A stretch of DNA of 64,000 bases from the NCBI RefSeq assembly GCF_023715415.1, contig NZ_JAMBOB010000007.1:124001-188000 (forward strand), given 5' to 3'. How positions within the stretch are numbered: the stretch's first letter is position 1; every line of letters starts with the position of its first letter. The notes beneath the pieces were generated by a model that was not told where the DNA came from, did not search any database, and was given only the letters and a program-made list of their open reading frames with translations. This document shows positions 7,986 to 16,134 of the stretch, one piece after another. The position numbers and the translations under genes were made by a program. The DNA comes from Neobacillus niacini. GTDB lineage: Bacteria > Bacillota > Bacilli > Bacillales > Cytobacillaceae.

Positions 7986-8826
7986 TTAGGCAGATAAACA
8001 AAGGGTTTATGCAGGTACAATGGAATCTAGGCAGGTAAGCGAATAAAAATAGCAGGTGGAGGAATCATTTTGGCAGGTAGAGGTTTTTTTAGAAAAAAGG
8101 TAATTAAAAAATCATACCTCGATTCCGAATCCACGCTTAATTCAGTGTCTGATATCCATATATAGGGGATTCTGATGCCTGAGCCAGGCCGCAGCCTGGC
8201 TTTTTCAGCTACATTCTGGTGTGTAGAATTAGTTAGGCAGATAAACAAAGGGTATATGCAGGTAAAAAGGAATCTAGGCAGGTAAGCGAGTGAAATTCGC
8301 AGGTGGAGGAATCATTTTGGCGGGTAGAGGATTTTATATAAAAATGGTAATTAAAAAATAACACCTCGATTCCGAATCCAAGCTTAATTCAAGGTCTAAT
8401 ATCCATATATAGGAAATTCAAATACCTATACCAGTCTGCAGCCTGGCTTTTTCAGTTACATTCTGGTGTGTGGAATTAGTTAGGCAGATAAACAAAGGGT
8501 ATATGCAGGTAAAAAGGAATCTAGGCAGGTAAGCGAGTGAAATTCGCAGGTGGAGGAATCATTTTGGCAGGTACAGGATTTTATATAAAAAAGGTATTTA
8601 AAAAATAACACCTCGATTAAGTATCTAACAGTATTTTTGAGTCCAATACCCATATATAGGAAATCCAAATGCCTAAGCCAGGCCGCAGCCTGGCTTTTTC
8701 AGCTACATTCTGGTGTATGGTATTAGTTAGGCAGATAAACAAAGGGTATATGCAGGTAAAAAGGAGAATAGGCAGGAAAGCGAATAATATCTGCAGGAGA
8801 AGAACATAATTTGGCAGGTTAGAAAA
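7986..8826. repeat. Tandem array of 247-bp units with phased GCAGGT boxes (cluster 1)
   Basis: Units start at 7986, 8233, 8480 and 8727, an exact 247-base period; the fourth is cut after its core. Each unit opens with TTAGGCAGATAAACAAAGG and a core of about 95 bases carrying five GCAGGT-like boxes. In unit 3 these begin at 8484, 8505, 8525, 8546 and 8567, a 20-21 base phase; unit 1 boxes begin at 7990, 8011, 8031, 8052 and 8073. The rest of each unit is a less conserved linker with a GCCAGGC...GCCTGGC hairpin and T-run (as at 8180-8206) just before the next core. Short open frames here differ between units and are not credible genes. It fills the spoIID-NERD gene interval; only the terminator and promoter flanks lie outside the array. 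Confidence 0.9.
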
Positions 8827-8910
8827 AACTACTTATTTCTGTAACAACTTTTTTAAAGGATTCACCGATGGAAGAGAAGAAATACTGTAAAAAAGAAAGG
8901 ATGGGTGGGA

Positions 8911-9867
8911 ATGATAGCAAAACCATGTGTGCTGCCGCCAAGTATTGCAAAGTATCAAGCTTTAATAAGGAGGCTAAGTGAGAATCACTTGGTCAAATAT
9001 GATGTGGTGACGGAGTATAATAATCGAATGACGGGATTCCTAGGCGAGGAGTCGGTAATGAATTTTCATTTAGAACCGATTGCAGACCTTAATTACCGAA
9101 TTTATCACGATCTTCGTTTTTACCACGGCAAATATTTCTTCCAAATAGATATCCTCATTCTCTGTGCCTACTTTGCACTTGTGCTGGAAGTGAAAAATTG
9201 GGCAAGAGATTGGCACTTTGAAAAGGTCCTCCATCAAACGACCATCGATGTAAATGGAAAAATGGAGAGAACGAAGAATCCTATTTTTCAAGCAAGGTTA
9301 CAAGCATTTAAACTGAGAGAATGGCTTAAGCTGCATAATGTTCAGGGGATTCCGATCCAATACCTATTTGTCAACAGTAATGAAAAATCCAATATCATTA
9401 TAGGTGAGGACAATAAATACAAGTGGAATGCTTGTAATAGTGAATATTTGCTAGAGAGAATTGACCAAATTACCAATGATTATAAAATAGAATTGCTAGA
9501 TGAAAAAGAACTGCGAAAAATAAACAAACTTCTATTAACCAGCCACACACCTGAAAATTTCGATCTCCTCGAAAAATATCATGTCACACGTAAAGAGATC
9601 CTCACAGGCGTTCACTGCCCGGATTGCAAACATTTACCGATGACATATAATGCGGGTACATGGAGATGTTCAAAGTGTCGAATCCAATCAAAAACAGCCT
9701 TCAATGACACACTTCATGATTATTTTCATCTCATAAGCCCTACTATTACCAACGCTGAGGCACGAAGATTTTTACAACTAAATTCACCGAAAATGGCCCA
9801 CCATTATTTAAATTCAATAAACCTAAATAGTACAGGTAAATTCAAGTTCAAAATTTACCACCAATAA
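8911..9867 (+). CDS. NERD-domain protein with C-terminal zinc ribbon
   Basis: 318 residues. The first half matches the nuclease-related domain (NERD): a glutamate in FLGEESVMN, then YFQIDILIL, LVLEVKNWARDWHF and KNPIFQARLQAFKLREWL, which correspond to the D...E-x-K core and the N-P-x-x-Q-A motif. Near residue 232 two CxxC-like pairs, HCPDCKH and WRCSKC, suggest a zinc ribbon, and a short region related to other NERD-protein C-termini follows. The fold suggests DNA or nucleic-acid processing but activity is unproven. The start is uncertain: ATG at 8911, or GTG at 8905 (closer to GAAAGG at 8895). It is a single gene next to the repeat array. Confidence 0.8.
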   Translation: MIAKPCVLPPSIAKYQALIRRLSENHLVKYDVVTEYNNRMTGFLGEESVMNFHLEPIADLNYRIYHDLRFYHGKYFFQIDILILCAYFALVLEVKNWARDWHFEKVLHQTTIDVNGKMERTKNPIFQARLQAFKLREWLKLHNVQGIPIQYLFVNSNEKSNIIIGEDNKYKWNACNSEYLLERIDQITNDYKIELLDEKELRKINKLLLTSHTPENFDLLEKYHVTRKEILTGVHCPDCKHLPMTYNAGTWRCSKCRIQSKTAFNDTLHDYFHLISPTITNAEARRFLQLNSPKMAHHYLNSINLNSTGKFKFKIYHQ

Positions 9868-9894
9868 AAAACCACCGCACAAGCTTCGCAGTGG
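9868..9894 (-). terminator. Terminator of the VanZ-like gene
   Basis: On the minus strand, CCACTGCGA / TGTGCGGTGG pairs around AAGCT and is followed by TTTTTTATT, directly after the minus-strand stop. Confidence 0.7.
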
Positions 9895-10320
9895 CTACCA
9901 TTTCCTCACGAATCCTAGCACCTTCCCTAACCTCGTAAATCGACCTTTAAACAGTGCGCCCCGAATAAAATAAAAACATACGAGGATCCCGGTGACGTCT
10001 TTGACGAGGTCAAACCAGGACGCGGAGCGGTAAGTATAGAAGGATTGGTGAATCTCGTCTGTTAGTCCGTAAAGACCTGCCAGGACGGCACAGAACACGT
10101 TTAGTACCATTGTGAACGGAGCCTTGCGTGTGAGGAAGGCCAAAACGAGTAATACATATAGAATGGCGAACTCTATTAAATGCAGGGATTCTTTGATACT
10201 CCGATCGAGCGTGGAATCGGGGAGTTCGACAAAGTGATTGGATGGGAGACTCGACATAATCCAGATGGCCCCCATATAGAGTAAAGGCAGGATTCGCAAG
10301 ATCCATTTGAAAACTTTCAT
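9895..10320 (-). CDS. VanZ family membrane protein
   Basis: 141 residues with four predicted membrane helices. The features IWIMSSLP, then SLHLIEFAILYVLLVLAF, then GLYGLTDEIHQSFYTYRSASWFDLVKDVTG (read in two blocks) are characteristic of the VanZ-like fold, notably the D-E-x-H-Q and R-x2-x2-D-x2-x-D motifs. VanZ itself gives low teicoplanin resistance; most homologues have no known role. Start at ATG 10320 after TTTGGAGG on the minus strand. The longer open frame upstream (to 10593) runs into spoIIQ on the other strand and is rejected. Confidence 0.85.
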   Translation of the reverse strand: MKVFKWILRILPLLYMGAIWIMSSLPSNHFVELPDSTLDRSIKESLHLIEFAILYVLLVLAFLTRKAPFTMVLNVFCAVLAGLYGLTDEIHQSFYTYRSASWFDLVKDVTGILVCFYFIRGALFKGRFTRLGKVLGFVRKW

Positions 10321-10461
10321 AAAAATGTTCCTCCAAAAAAATAAATTTTCAACAAAAATGCATAAAAACTTCAGTACTTTCAAAAAATAAGTGGAAAAAA
10401 TTTTTTTACTAGTGTATATAATTCTACTTATCTGTTCAGAATGATTGCTGAGGTGATGAAA

Positions 10462-11280
10462 ATGAGAGAGGAAGAAAACAAGCGATCTTCTCAAGGTTCC
10501 AGCGTAAAACGCTTTTTCAAAAAGCGTTGGGTATTTCCAGCCATTTATATTGCAAGTGCAGCAATCATTTTGACAGGTGTTCTTTGGTTCCAAGGCAGTG
10601 ACAATGCAACAGACAAGTATGATTACGAGTCTTCTGACCTAACAGGTAAAAAGAACGATGCTCCAGCACTTGAGGTTAACTCAAGTTTAGAAAACCTGAA
10701 AATGCCAGTAAAGAATCCATTGGAAGCAACTGTTAAAATGGAATTCTATGATGACAATGCAAGTCAAGAAAAACAAGAAGCGGCAATAGTAGTTTACAAC
10801 AATAATTATGAGCCGCATACTGGTATTGACTTCACATCCAAAGATGGCGAAACTTTCGATGTCGTATCTGCCCTAAGCGGGAAAGTTACTAGAGTCGAAG
10901 AAGATGCTCTCCTTGGGAATGTCATCGAAATCGAACACGATAAAGGTATTATAACAAAATATCAGTCGGTGAAAGATATTAAGGTCAAGGTTGGCGATAA
11001 AGTAAAGCAAGGACAAGTTCTTGCCATGGCTGGACAAAGCTTGTACCAAGAAGAAGCTGGAACACATGTACATTTTGAAGTCCGTAAAGATGGTATCCCA
11101 GTAAATCCAACTGAATTTTTTAACAAACCAGTAAGTGACTTACAGGAAGAAACTACAGCGGATGAAAATACTGATAATAAGAAGAGTCCAAAACAACAAA
11201 TGATTGAGGACCCTGCGAGTGATGAGTCAACTCCATCAAAGGATGAATCTTCTGAGTCAACAGATAAATCAAACTCTTAA
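10462..11280 (+). CDS. spoIIQ: Stage II sporulation protein Q (forespore engulfment and channel protein)
   Basis: 272 residues. SpoIIQ is a forespore membrane protein whose outer domain binds SpoIIIAH in the intermembrane space and forms part of the feeding channel. There is one membrane helix (about residues 22-43, after a basic FFKKRW), then a LytM (M23) domain at about residues 85-220 and an acidic low-complexity tail. The metal-site residues are complete here: H119 and D123 in PHTGIDF, and H204 in THVHFE. B. subtilis SpoIIQ is known to have serine at the first position, so this copy could bind zinc. The start is ATG 10462, six bases after GAGGTG; B. subtilis also begins MREEE. Confidence 0.96.
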   Translation: MREEENKRSSQGSSVKRFFKKRWVFPAIYIASAAIILTGVLWFQGSDNATDKYDYESSDLTGKKNDAPALEVNSSLENLKMPVKNPLEATVKMEFYDDNASQEKQEAAIVVYNNNYEPHTGIDFTSKDGETFDVVSALSGKVTRVEEDALLGNVIEIEHDKGIITKYQSVKDIKVKVGDKVKQGQVLAMAGQSLYQEEAGTHVHFEVRKDGIPVNPTEFFNKPVSDLQEETTADENTDNKKSPKQQMIEDPASDESTPSKDESSESTDKSNS

Positions 11281-11291
11281 TACTGAACAAA

Positions 11292-11322
11292 GGGGAAAGG
11301 GGAATCTACTTTCCTCTTTTTT
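11292..11322 (+). terminator. Probable terminator after spoIIQ
   Basis: AGGGGAAAG pairs with CTTTCCTCT (one G-T pair), followed by TTTTTTTG. Confidence 0.6.
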
Positions 11323-11388
11323 TGTGCGCTTTTGCCCACGTTATATTTGCATAAATATGGTAAACTGGTGGGAAAGGGGGGATCTTTT

Positions 11389-13386
11389 TTGAAAAAAATA
11401 ATAGGGTTGCTTGTGACACTCGTTCTCTTTGCGATGGTGGCAGCCGGCTGCAGCAAGGAGCCCACACCGCAGGATCGATTCGACGCATACATAAAGCTAT
11501 GGAATGAGCAAAAATTTGATAAAATGTATGACTACCTTACAGAAGGTTCCAAAGGGGTAATCTCAAAGGAAGACTTCACCAATCGCTATCAAAAAATTTA
11601 CGAAGACCTACAAATTACAGACCTCAAGGTTAACTATAAAAAACCGAAAGAACAAGAGTTGGACAAGGAGCAAGACCGTATTACATATGATTTTTCCGCC
11701 TCTATGGACAGCATCGGCGGGCCCATCGAATTTACACACACTGCTAAGATGAAGAAAGAAGAACGGGATAAGAAGAAAAACTGGTATGTGGATTGGAATA
11801 CCACCTATATTTTTCCGCAATTGAAGGATGGCGACAAAATCGGAATCAGCAATAGTAAGCCTAAGCGCGGGAAAATCCTTGACCGGGCAGGAAATGGGTT
11901 AGCTATAAATGGACAAGTATATGAGGTTGGGGTGGTCCCTGGAAAGCTTGAGGGGCAAAAGGAGACTGTTATTCAGCAATTATCCAGCCTATTAAAAATG
12001 ACACCTGAGCAAATCAACAAAGCACTTAACGCCAGCTGGGTGAAGCCGGATTTGTTTGTGCCGTTAAAGAGCGTATCGATGGACGATACGGAGCGTATCG
12101 CTCAGTTAATCGCTTTAGAACCGGTGCAAACAAAAAAGGTGGAGGCTAGAATTTACCCTTATAATGAAGCGGCGGCCCATTTAATCGGCTATGTCGGTTC
12201 GATTACAGCTGAAGAGCTGGAAAAGGTTAAGGATAAAGGCTACACAAGCAATGACGTAATTGGAAAAAGAGGACTTGAGGAAGTATTTGACGAGCAGCTT
12301 AAAGGGAAAAGAGGCGTGAAGGTCAGCATTAAGAAACCGGATGGCGCTACGGAAATCCTAGCTGAAAAGCCGGTAGAGGACGGGAAGGATATATCGCTTA
12401 CCATCGATATCGATATGCAGGTAAGTTTGTACGAAGAGCTTGTTGGTGAGGCAGGCGCAGGAGCGGCGATAGATCCCGTTAGTGGGGAGACGCTTGCACT
12501 TGTCAGCTCACCGTCGTTTGATCCGAATCAAGCTACCTTGGGCTTCTCAGGCGATGAGTGGAAACAGCTTCAGGACAATCCGCAAAAGCCGCTGACGACC
12601 AGGTTCAATAAGGCATATGCACCTGGGTCTGTATTTAAGCCCATCACGGCGTCTATTGGACTCACAAACAAGACCATCACTCCCGAGCAAACGATGGATA
12701 TTAAGGGATTGAAATGGCAGAAGGGTGCCTCATGGGGCGATTATTTTGTGACGAGGGTTCATGAAGCCAACCCTGTTAACCTCGAAAAAGCAATGGTCTT
12801 CTCGGACAATATTTATTTCGCACAAACGGCATTAGGAATCGGAAAAGAGCCATTCAGTGCAGGCTTGAAGGAATTTGGCTTTGAGGAAGAATCCAATTAT
12901 CCATTCCCGCTTGAGAAATCTACTATTGGGAATTTGGATAAGGAACTTGCCTTAGCGGACTCAGGTTATGGTCAGGGGCAAATTCAAATGAGTATCGTTC
13001 ATTTGCTTGAAACCTATACTCCATTTGTAAATGCTGGGAATATGATTAAACCAAGTCTTATCCTAGATACCCAGAAGAGTGAGAAAGCAGTGGTTTCACC
13101 AGAAATCGCCACTACGGTGTCATCTTCGTTAAGAAAAGTCATCGGTGATGCGGATGGAACAGCACATTCTGCTGAAATTGCAGATTTACCACTAGCCGGA
13201 AAGACTGGAACAGCAGAAATCAAGGAAAAGCAGGGTGAAAAAGGAACGGAGAACGGCTGGTTCATCGCCTATAATACCAACTCGCCAAGCTTAATGGTTG
13301 CGATGATGGTCGAAAACGTCCAGGATCGGGGCGGTTCGCAGATTCCAGTGAAAAAAGTGAAAAAAGTCTTTATGCAAAATAGATAA
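11389..13386 (+). CDS. pbpC: Penicillin-binding protein, PBP3/PbpC-like lipoprotein transpeptidase
   Basis: 665 residues (B. subtilis PBP3 668). This is a class B transpeptidase that cross-links peptidoglycan on the outer face. A signal peptide ends in the lipobox VAAGC (Cys near residue 21). A MecA_N/NTF2-like domain follows (about 25-150), then the PBP dimerisation domain (about 155-340) and the transpeptidase domain with S414-V-F-K, S472-D-N and K605-T-G. The start is a TTG at 11389 after GGAAAGGGGGG; the ATG at 11332 lacks such a site and would bury the signal peptide. The domain order is also that of low-affinity PBPs such as PBP2a. Confidence 0.93.
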   Translation: MKKIIGLLVTLVLFAMVAAGCSKEPTPQDRFDAYIKLWNEQKFDKMYDYLTEGSKGVISKEDFTNRYQKIYEDLQITDLKVNYKKPKEQELDKEQDRITYDFSASMDSIGGPIEFTHTAKMKKEERDKKKNWYVDWNTTYIFPQLKDGDKIGISNSKPKRGKILDRAGNGLAINGQVYEVGVVPGKLEGQKETVIQQLSSLLKMTPEQINKALNASWVKPDLFVPLKSVSMDDTERIAQLIALEPVQTKKVEARIYPYNEAAAHLIGYVGSITAEELEKVKDKGYTSNDVIGKRGLEEVFDEQLKGKRGVKVSIKKPDGATEILAEKPVEDGKDISLTIDIDMQVSLYEELVGEAGAGAAIDPVSGETLALVSSPSFDPNQATLGFSGDEWKQLQDNPQKPLTTRFNKAYAPGSVFKPITASIGLTNKTITPEQTMDIKGLKWQKGASWGDYFVTRVHEANPVNLEKAMVFSDNIYFAQTALGIGKEPFSAGLKEFGFEEESNYPFPLEKSTIGNLDKELALADSGYGQGQIQMSIVHLLETYTPFVNAGNMIKPSLILDTQKSEKAVVSPEIATTVSSSLRKVIGDADGTAHSAEIADLPLAGKTGTAEIKEKQGEKGTENGWFIAYNTNSPSLMVAMMVENVQDRGGSQIPVKKVKKVFMQNR

Positions 13387-13396
13387 GCGAAAACAG

Positions 13397-13426
13397 AAAC
13401 CAGCTGCTGGTTTCTATTTTTTTTAT
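13397..13426 (+). terminator. Terminator after the PBP gene
   Basis: AGAAACCAGC / GCTGGTTTCT, nearly perfect, followed by ATTTTTTTT. Confidence 0.85.
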
Positions 13427-13487
13427 CGAATAAGGATAATTAAAACAGAACTAGAAAAAATAATAGGAAAAAGACAGGAGCAGCAAT

Positions 13488-14252
13488 TTGACCCAACAAC
13501 CTCAAGCCCGAAGATATAGAGCACATTTATCTCAATTTACGACATCTGTTCTTCAAAAAAAGAATCCATGGGTGGTTGCCTTTTTTGCCTTTTCCTATCC
13601 TGGTTTTGGCCACCTATTACTGCATCGCTATATCGCTGGGTTTATTCTAATCCTCTGGGAAACGTTTATTAATGATAAGGCAAATGTGAATCTTGGGATT
13701 TTATTTACCCTGATTGGCGACTTTGACAAAGCCAAGGAGGTAATGGATGAACGCTGGCTTATGCTTTATGTAGGAATCTATATGTTTGGAATCTGGGACG
13801 GCTATCGAACCACGGTGGACTTAAACAAACAATATATATTAGCGGATCATGAGGATGCCTCCATACTTCCGACTACCATGGGGGCTTGGGATATAAACTT
13901 CATGGATAAGCGTAAACCCTGGGTCGCCGTCACGTGGTCCGCACTATTTCCAGGCTTGGGTCATCTTTATATCCATAAGGTGATTTCGGGATTTTTTATT
14001 TTTGCCTACACGGTTGCCATCATGTATTTTGGGAATATTCCAGAGGGGATTCAGTTCACGATGCTTGGTAAGTTTTCAGAGGCGAAAAAGGTAGTCGATA
14101 TGCAGTGGCTCATTTATCTGCCTTCTATTTACTTTTTTATTCTATATGACGCTTATAGTACAACGATTGAATACAATAATCTTTTTGAAAAAGAATTGAA
14201 AAGGTTTTTACGTGAAAATTATCAAAAAAGGGAGTTCAAATTTCCTTTTTAA
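13488..14252 (+). CDS. Membrane protein with an internally duplicated P-G-x-G-H domain
   Basis: 254 residues, not assignable to a named family. It contains two copies of one domain of about 95 residues: KKNPWVVAFFAFSYPGFGHL...GDFDKAKEVMDERWL...GIWDGYRTTVD and KRKPWVAVTWSALFPGLGHL...GKFSEAKKVVDMQWL...ILYDAYSTTIE. Each has a PGxGH turn between hydrophobic helices and a G-x-F-x2-A-x2-V-x-D motif. The gene at 28553 encodes a single-copy relative. The start is TTG 13488, seven bases after AGGAG. The next gene starts within 20 bases of the stop, so the two are probably co-transcribed. Function unknown. Confidence 0.75.
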   Translation: MTQQPQARRYRAHLSQFTTSVLQKKNPWVVAFFAFSYPGFGHLLLHRYIAGFILILWETFINDKANVNLGILFTLIGDFDKAKEVMDERWLMLYVGIYMFGIWDGYRTTVDLNKQYILADHEDASILPTTMGAWDINFMDKRKPWVAVTWSALFPGLGHLYIHKVISGFFIFAYTVAIMYFGNIPEGIQFTMLGKFSEAKKVVDMQWLIYLPSIYFFILYDAYSTTIEYNNLFEKELKRFLRENYQKREFKFPF

Positions 14253-14270
14253 GAAGTGAGTGGAGTGGAT

Positions 14271-14717
14271 GTGTTTGTTATTGCTACGTTTGAGAATTCC
14301 ATTTATATTGAATTAGCTATTACAGCACTAGAACAGCAGGGGATTTCAAAGGAATTTATATTAGCGGCTCCACTTGATAAACGCAAGGAATTGAGGGGGG
14401 TGTTTGATACCATCCACAAATCAGACGGATTCAGTCTGTTTGACGGACCGTCGATTCTTGGAACCTGCTTGATGCTGCTTGGTGCCATTTATGGGTATGT
14501 CCTAGAATGGGGGCCGATTCTATGGGGAATCATTGGGGCGGTTTCAGGAATGCTGATAGGGTTTCTTATTAAGTTGCTTCTTCTTAAGAAAAATAAAAGA
14601 GGGAGAGCCACGATCACATCAGAAATTGTCCTTATGGTCCGTTGTGAGGACCGCAAATGGGAAATGGTTGAAAAGATATTATGGGACCACTTTGCACTGG
14701 GTCTAACGAAATTATAA
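14271..14717 (+). CDS. Unknown protein with two membrane helices
   Basis: 148 residues. It begins MFVIATFENSIYIELAITALEQQGI (quoted in part), a beta-alpha pattern resembling a small regulatory or ferredoxin-like fold. Two helices follow (about residues 65-100: LGTCLMLLGAIYGYVL and WGIIGAVSGMLIGFLIK), then a charged tail. Three in-frame GTG codons (14256, 14265, 14271) could start it; 14271 was chosen because GGAG lies five bases upstream. It follows the duplicated membrane protein closely and likely shares its transcript. No family recognised. Confidence 0.6.
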   Translation: MFVIATFENSIYIELAITALEQQGISKEFILAAPLDKRKELRGVFDTIHKSDGFSLFDGPSILGTCLMLLGAIYGYVLEWGPILWGIIGAVSGMLIGFLIKLLLLKKNKRGRATITSEIVLMVRCEDRKWEMVEKILWDHFALGLTKL

Positions 14718-14756
14718 AATACCACCTCTTTTTTTAGGGGTGGTATTGGTATTTTT
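14718..14756. terminator. Bidirectional terminator between convergent genes
   Basis: AATACCACCTCT / AGGGGTGGTATT around a T-rich loop. The right arm overlaps the end of the minus-strand gene, whose stop lies at 14734. Confidence 0.65.
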
Positions 14757-15039
14757 CAAGGTCAATGGTTCCGTTAAGCCCGATTTGAATACCCTCACTT
14801 TCAAGTGAAAATAGCTGTTCATGGTAGGATTCATCATCCTGTAGGGCGATTTGACCTTTAGCGTTGACGACACGGTGCCAAGGGAGACGGTGCTTCCTGC
14901 TCATCGAGTGCAGGGCTCGAACAACCTGCCGTGCTGCACGTGGACTTCCAGCTTCTCTAGCGATTTGTCCATAGGTCATCACCTTGCCTTCAGGAATGTT
15001 TTTTATAATTTCTATGACTCTTTCTGTAAAAGGCTGCAT
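14734..15039 (-). CDS. Alkyltransferase-like protein (MGMT family without catalytic cysteine)
   Basis: 101 residues, only the DNA-binding C-terminal domain of O6-alkylguanine DNA alkyltransferases. VMTYGQIAREAGSPRAARQVVRAL is the helix-turn-helix with the arginine finger. The active-site motif PCHRV reads PWHRV, with tryptophan at residue 54, so methyl transfer is not possible. Such alkyltransferase-like (ATL) proteins flip out and bind alkylated guanines and hand them to nucleotide excision repair. The start ATG lies at 15039; on the minus strand GAGAGGATTTTGAACG precedes it. It is a single gene, convergent with its left neighbour. Confidence 0.92.
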   Translation of the reverse strand: MQPFTERVIEIIKNIPEGKVMTYGQIAREAGSPRAARQVVRALHSMSRKHRLPWHRVVNAKGQIALQDDESYHEQLFSLESEGIQIGLNGTIDLEKYQYHP

Positions 15040-15074
15040 CGTTCAAAATCCTCTCAGTCTAACTTATCCCATTA

Positions 15075-15500
15075 TACAATAGTATGGTAAAAAGGCAGTG
15101 GAAAATTATTTTTAAAACAGTGTAATAGGGGTAGAAATCTTTAAAATAAACAAAAATTATTATTTTCAATAAAATTTTCATTCGACATTTGCACCTGACA
15201 AATTTCTCAGGAAATAATTGAAAGGACACATCATTTCCGAAATAAACCTATACCTCATGCGGACTTCAGCTCTTTCGCCAAATTGTCGATTTTGTGGTAA
15301 AAAGCACTTGAGGTGTCTGATTTTTCAAATAATTCACAAGCACCCTTGTCCATATTGTGTAATTCGTGCATATTCCCGTATCCAAGCTAATAAAATGGTT
15401 ACAAACCTTTACAAAGAGAGTGTTTGAGGTGAAGCGTCGTTTGAAGCATTTGTGGATTCAGTTGGGGACATGATTATTCATCATATTACCGCATAATTGC
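15075..15500. other. Long intergenic stretch, no convincing gene
   Basis: AT-rich at 15075-15215. An open frame at 15218-15427 (TTG start) would encode 69 residues with two cysteine pairs (CRFCG and CPYC). Its start site is weak and its codon pattern unconvincing, so it is noted only as a possible zinc-finger-like small protein. At 15480-15505 an A/T-rich promoter-like stretch for spoIIID runs into a GGTGACAGGCACC repeat. Confidence 0.4.
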
Positions 15501-15505
15501 ATAAA

Positions 15506-15518
15506 TGGTGACAGGCAC
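15506..15518 (+). repeat. GGTGACAGGCACC dispersed repeat, upstream of spoIIID
   Basis: Exact 13-mer, preceded by TTGCATAAAT as at 4037-4046. It lies about 90 bases before the spoIIID start, in or close to its control region. Confidence 0.85.
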
Positions 15519-15607
15519 CGGGCAATTTGTGGATGTAGTATTTCGTCTTAGTGATAAGCGGATTTCATTTCGCACTTCTCACATCCAATTTAGGGAGGGC
15601 GAGTGGT

Positions 15608-15880
15608 GTGCACGATTACATCAAAGAGAGAACTATCAAGATTGGAAAGTATATCGTGGAGACGAGGAAAACGGTTCGTGTAATTGCGAAGGAGTTTGGC
15701 GTATCCAAAAGTACTGTCCATAAAGATTTAACAGAGAGACTTCCTGAAATAAATCCTGAGCTGGCAAATGAGGTAAAAGAAATTTTAGATTATCATAAAT
15801 CGATTAGACATCTCCGGGGTGGAGAGGCGACAAAGATGAAATACCAGAAGGAAGAAAAAGAAGGTGAGGCTGTAAAGTAA
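15608..15880 (+). CDS. spoIIID: Mother-cell transcriptional regulator SpoIIID
   Basis: 90 residues (B. subtilis 93). It is a DNA-binding protein made in the mother cell under sigma-E that activates or represses many sporulation genes, including sigK. The sequence HDYIKERTIKIGKYIVETRKTVRVIAKEFGVSKSTVHKDL (read in blocks) contains the helix-turn-helix at about residues 23-40 and is nearly identical to the known protein; the basic C-terminal helix region is kept, with an acidic tail. The start is GTG 15608 after AGGGAGGG. The ATG at 15551 in the same frame would add residues absent from homologues. It lies upstream of mbl as in B. subtilis. Confidence 0.98.
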   Translation: MHDYIKERTIKIGKYIVETRKTVRVIAKEFGVSKSTVHKDLTERLPEINPELANEVKEILDYHKSIRHLRGGEATKMKYQKEEKEGEAVK

Positions 15881-16134
15881 GCCAATTTTCAGAAGTACTC
15901 TCGAAAAAAAAAGAAAAAAGTTTTGAAATGGCCATTTTCATAGACTTCTTGGAGCATTCTAAGAAAGTCGGGGAAAGGGCCATTTTTAATGGCAAAAATA
16001 GCAGCATTCTCTTTCAATAAATTTTTTCCGACAAATTTCTACGTTTTTTGAGTTAAGAGTATGGAAATTTTAAGGAATATGATACAATTAGCAATTAGGA
16101 AAGTATGACCGTTTCAAGGAGGAAAGAAAAGAGA

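Noticed and set aside
8027..8668. Minus-strand open frames across the 247-bp array with a T-C-x5 heptad
   Set aside because: The frames are interrupted differently in each unit and lack ribosome binding sites. The heptad reflects the 21-base box spacing.
10555..10590. Apparent GCAGGT-like element inside spoIIQ (GCAGCAATCATTTTGACAGG)
   Set aside because: A chance likeness of codons for a conserved membrane helix; the 21-base phase is missing.
9895..10593. Long form of the VanZ-like frame
   Set aside because: The extra N-terminus overlaps spoIIQ on the other strand; a good start site lies at 10320.
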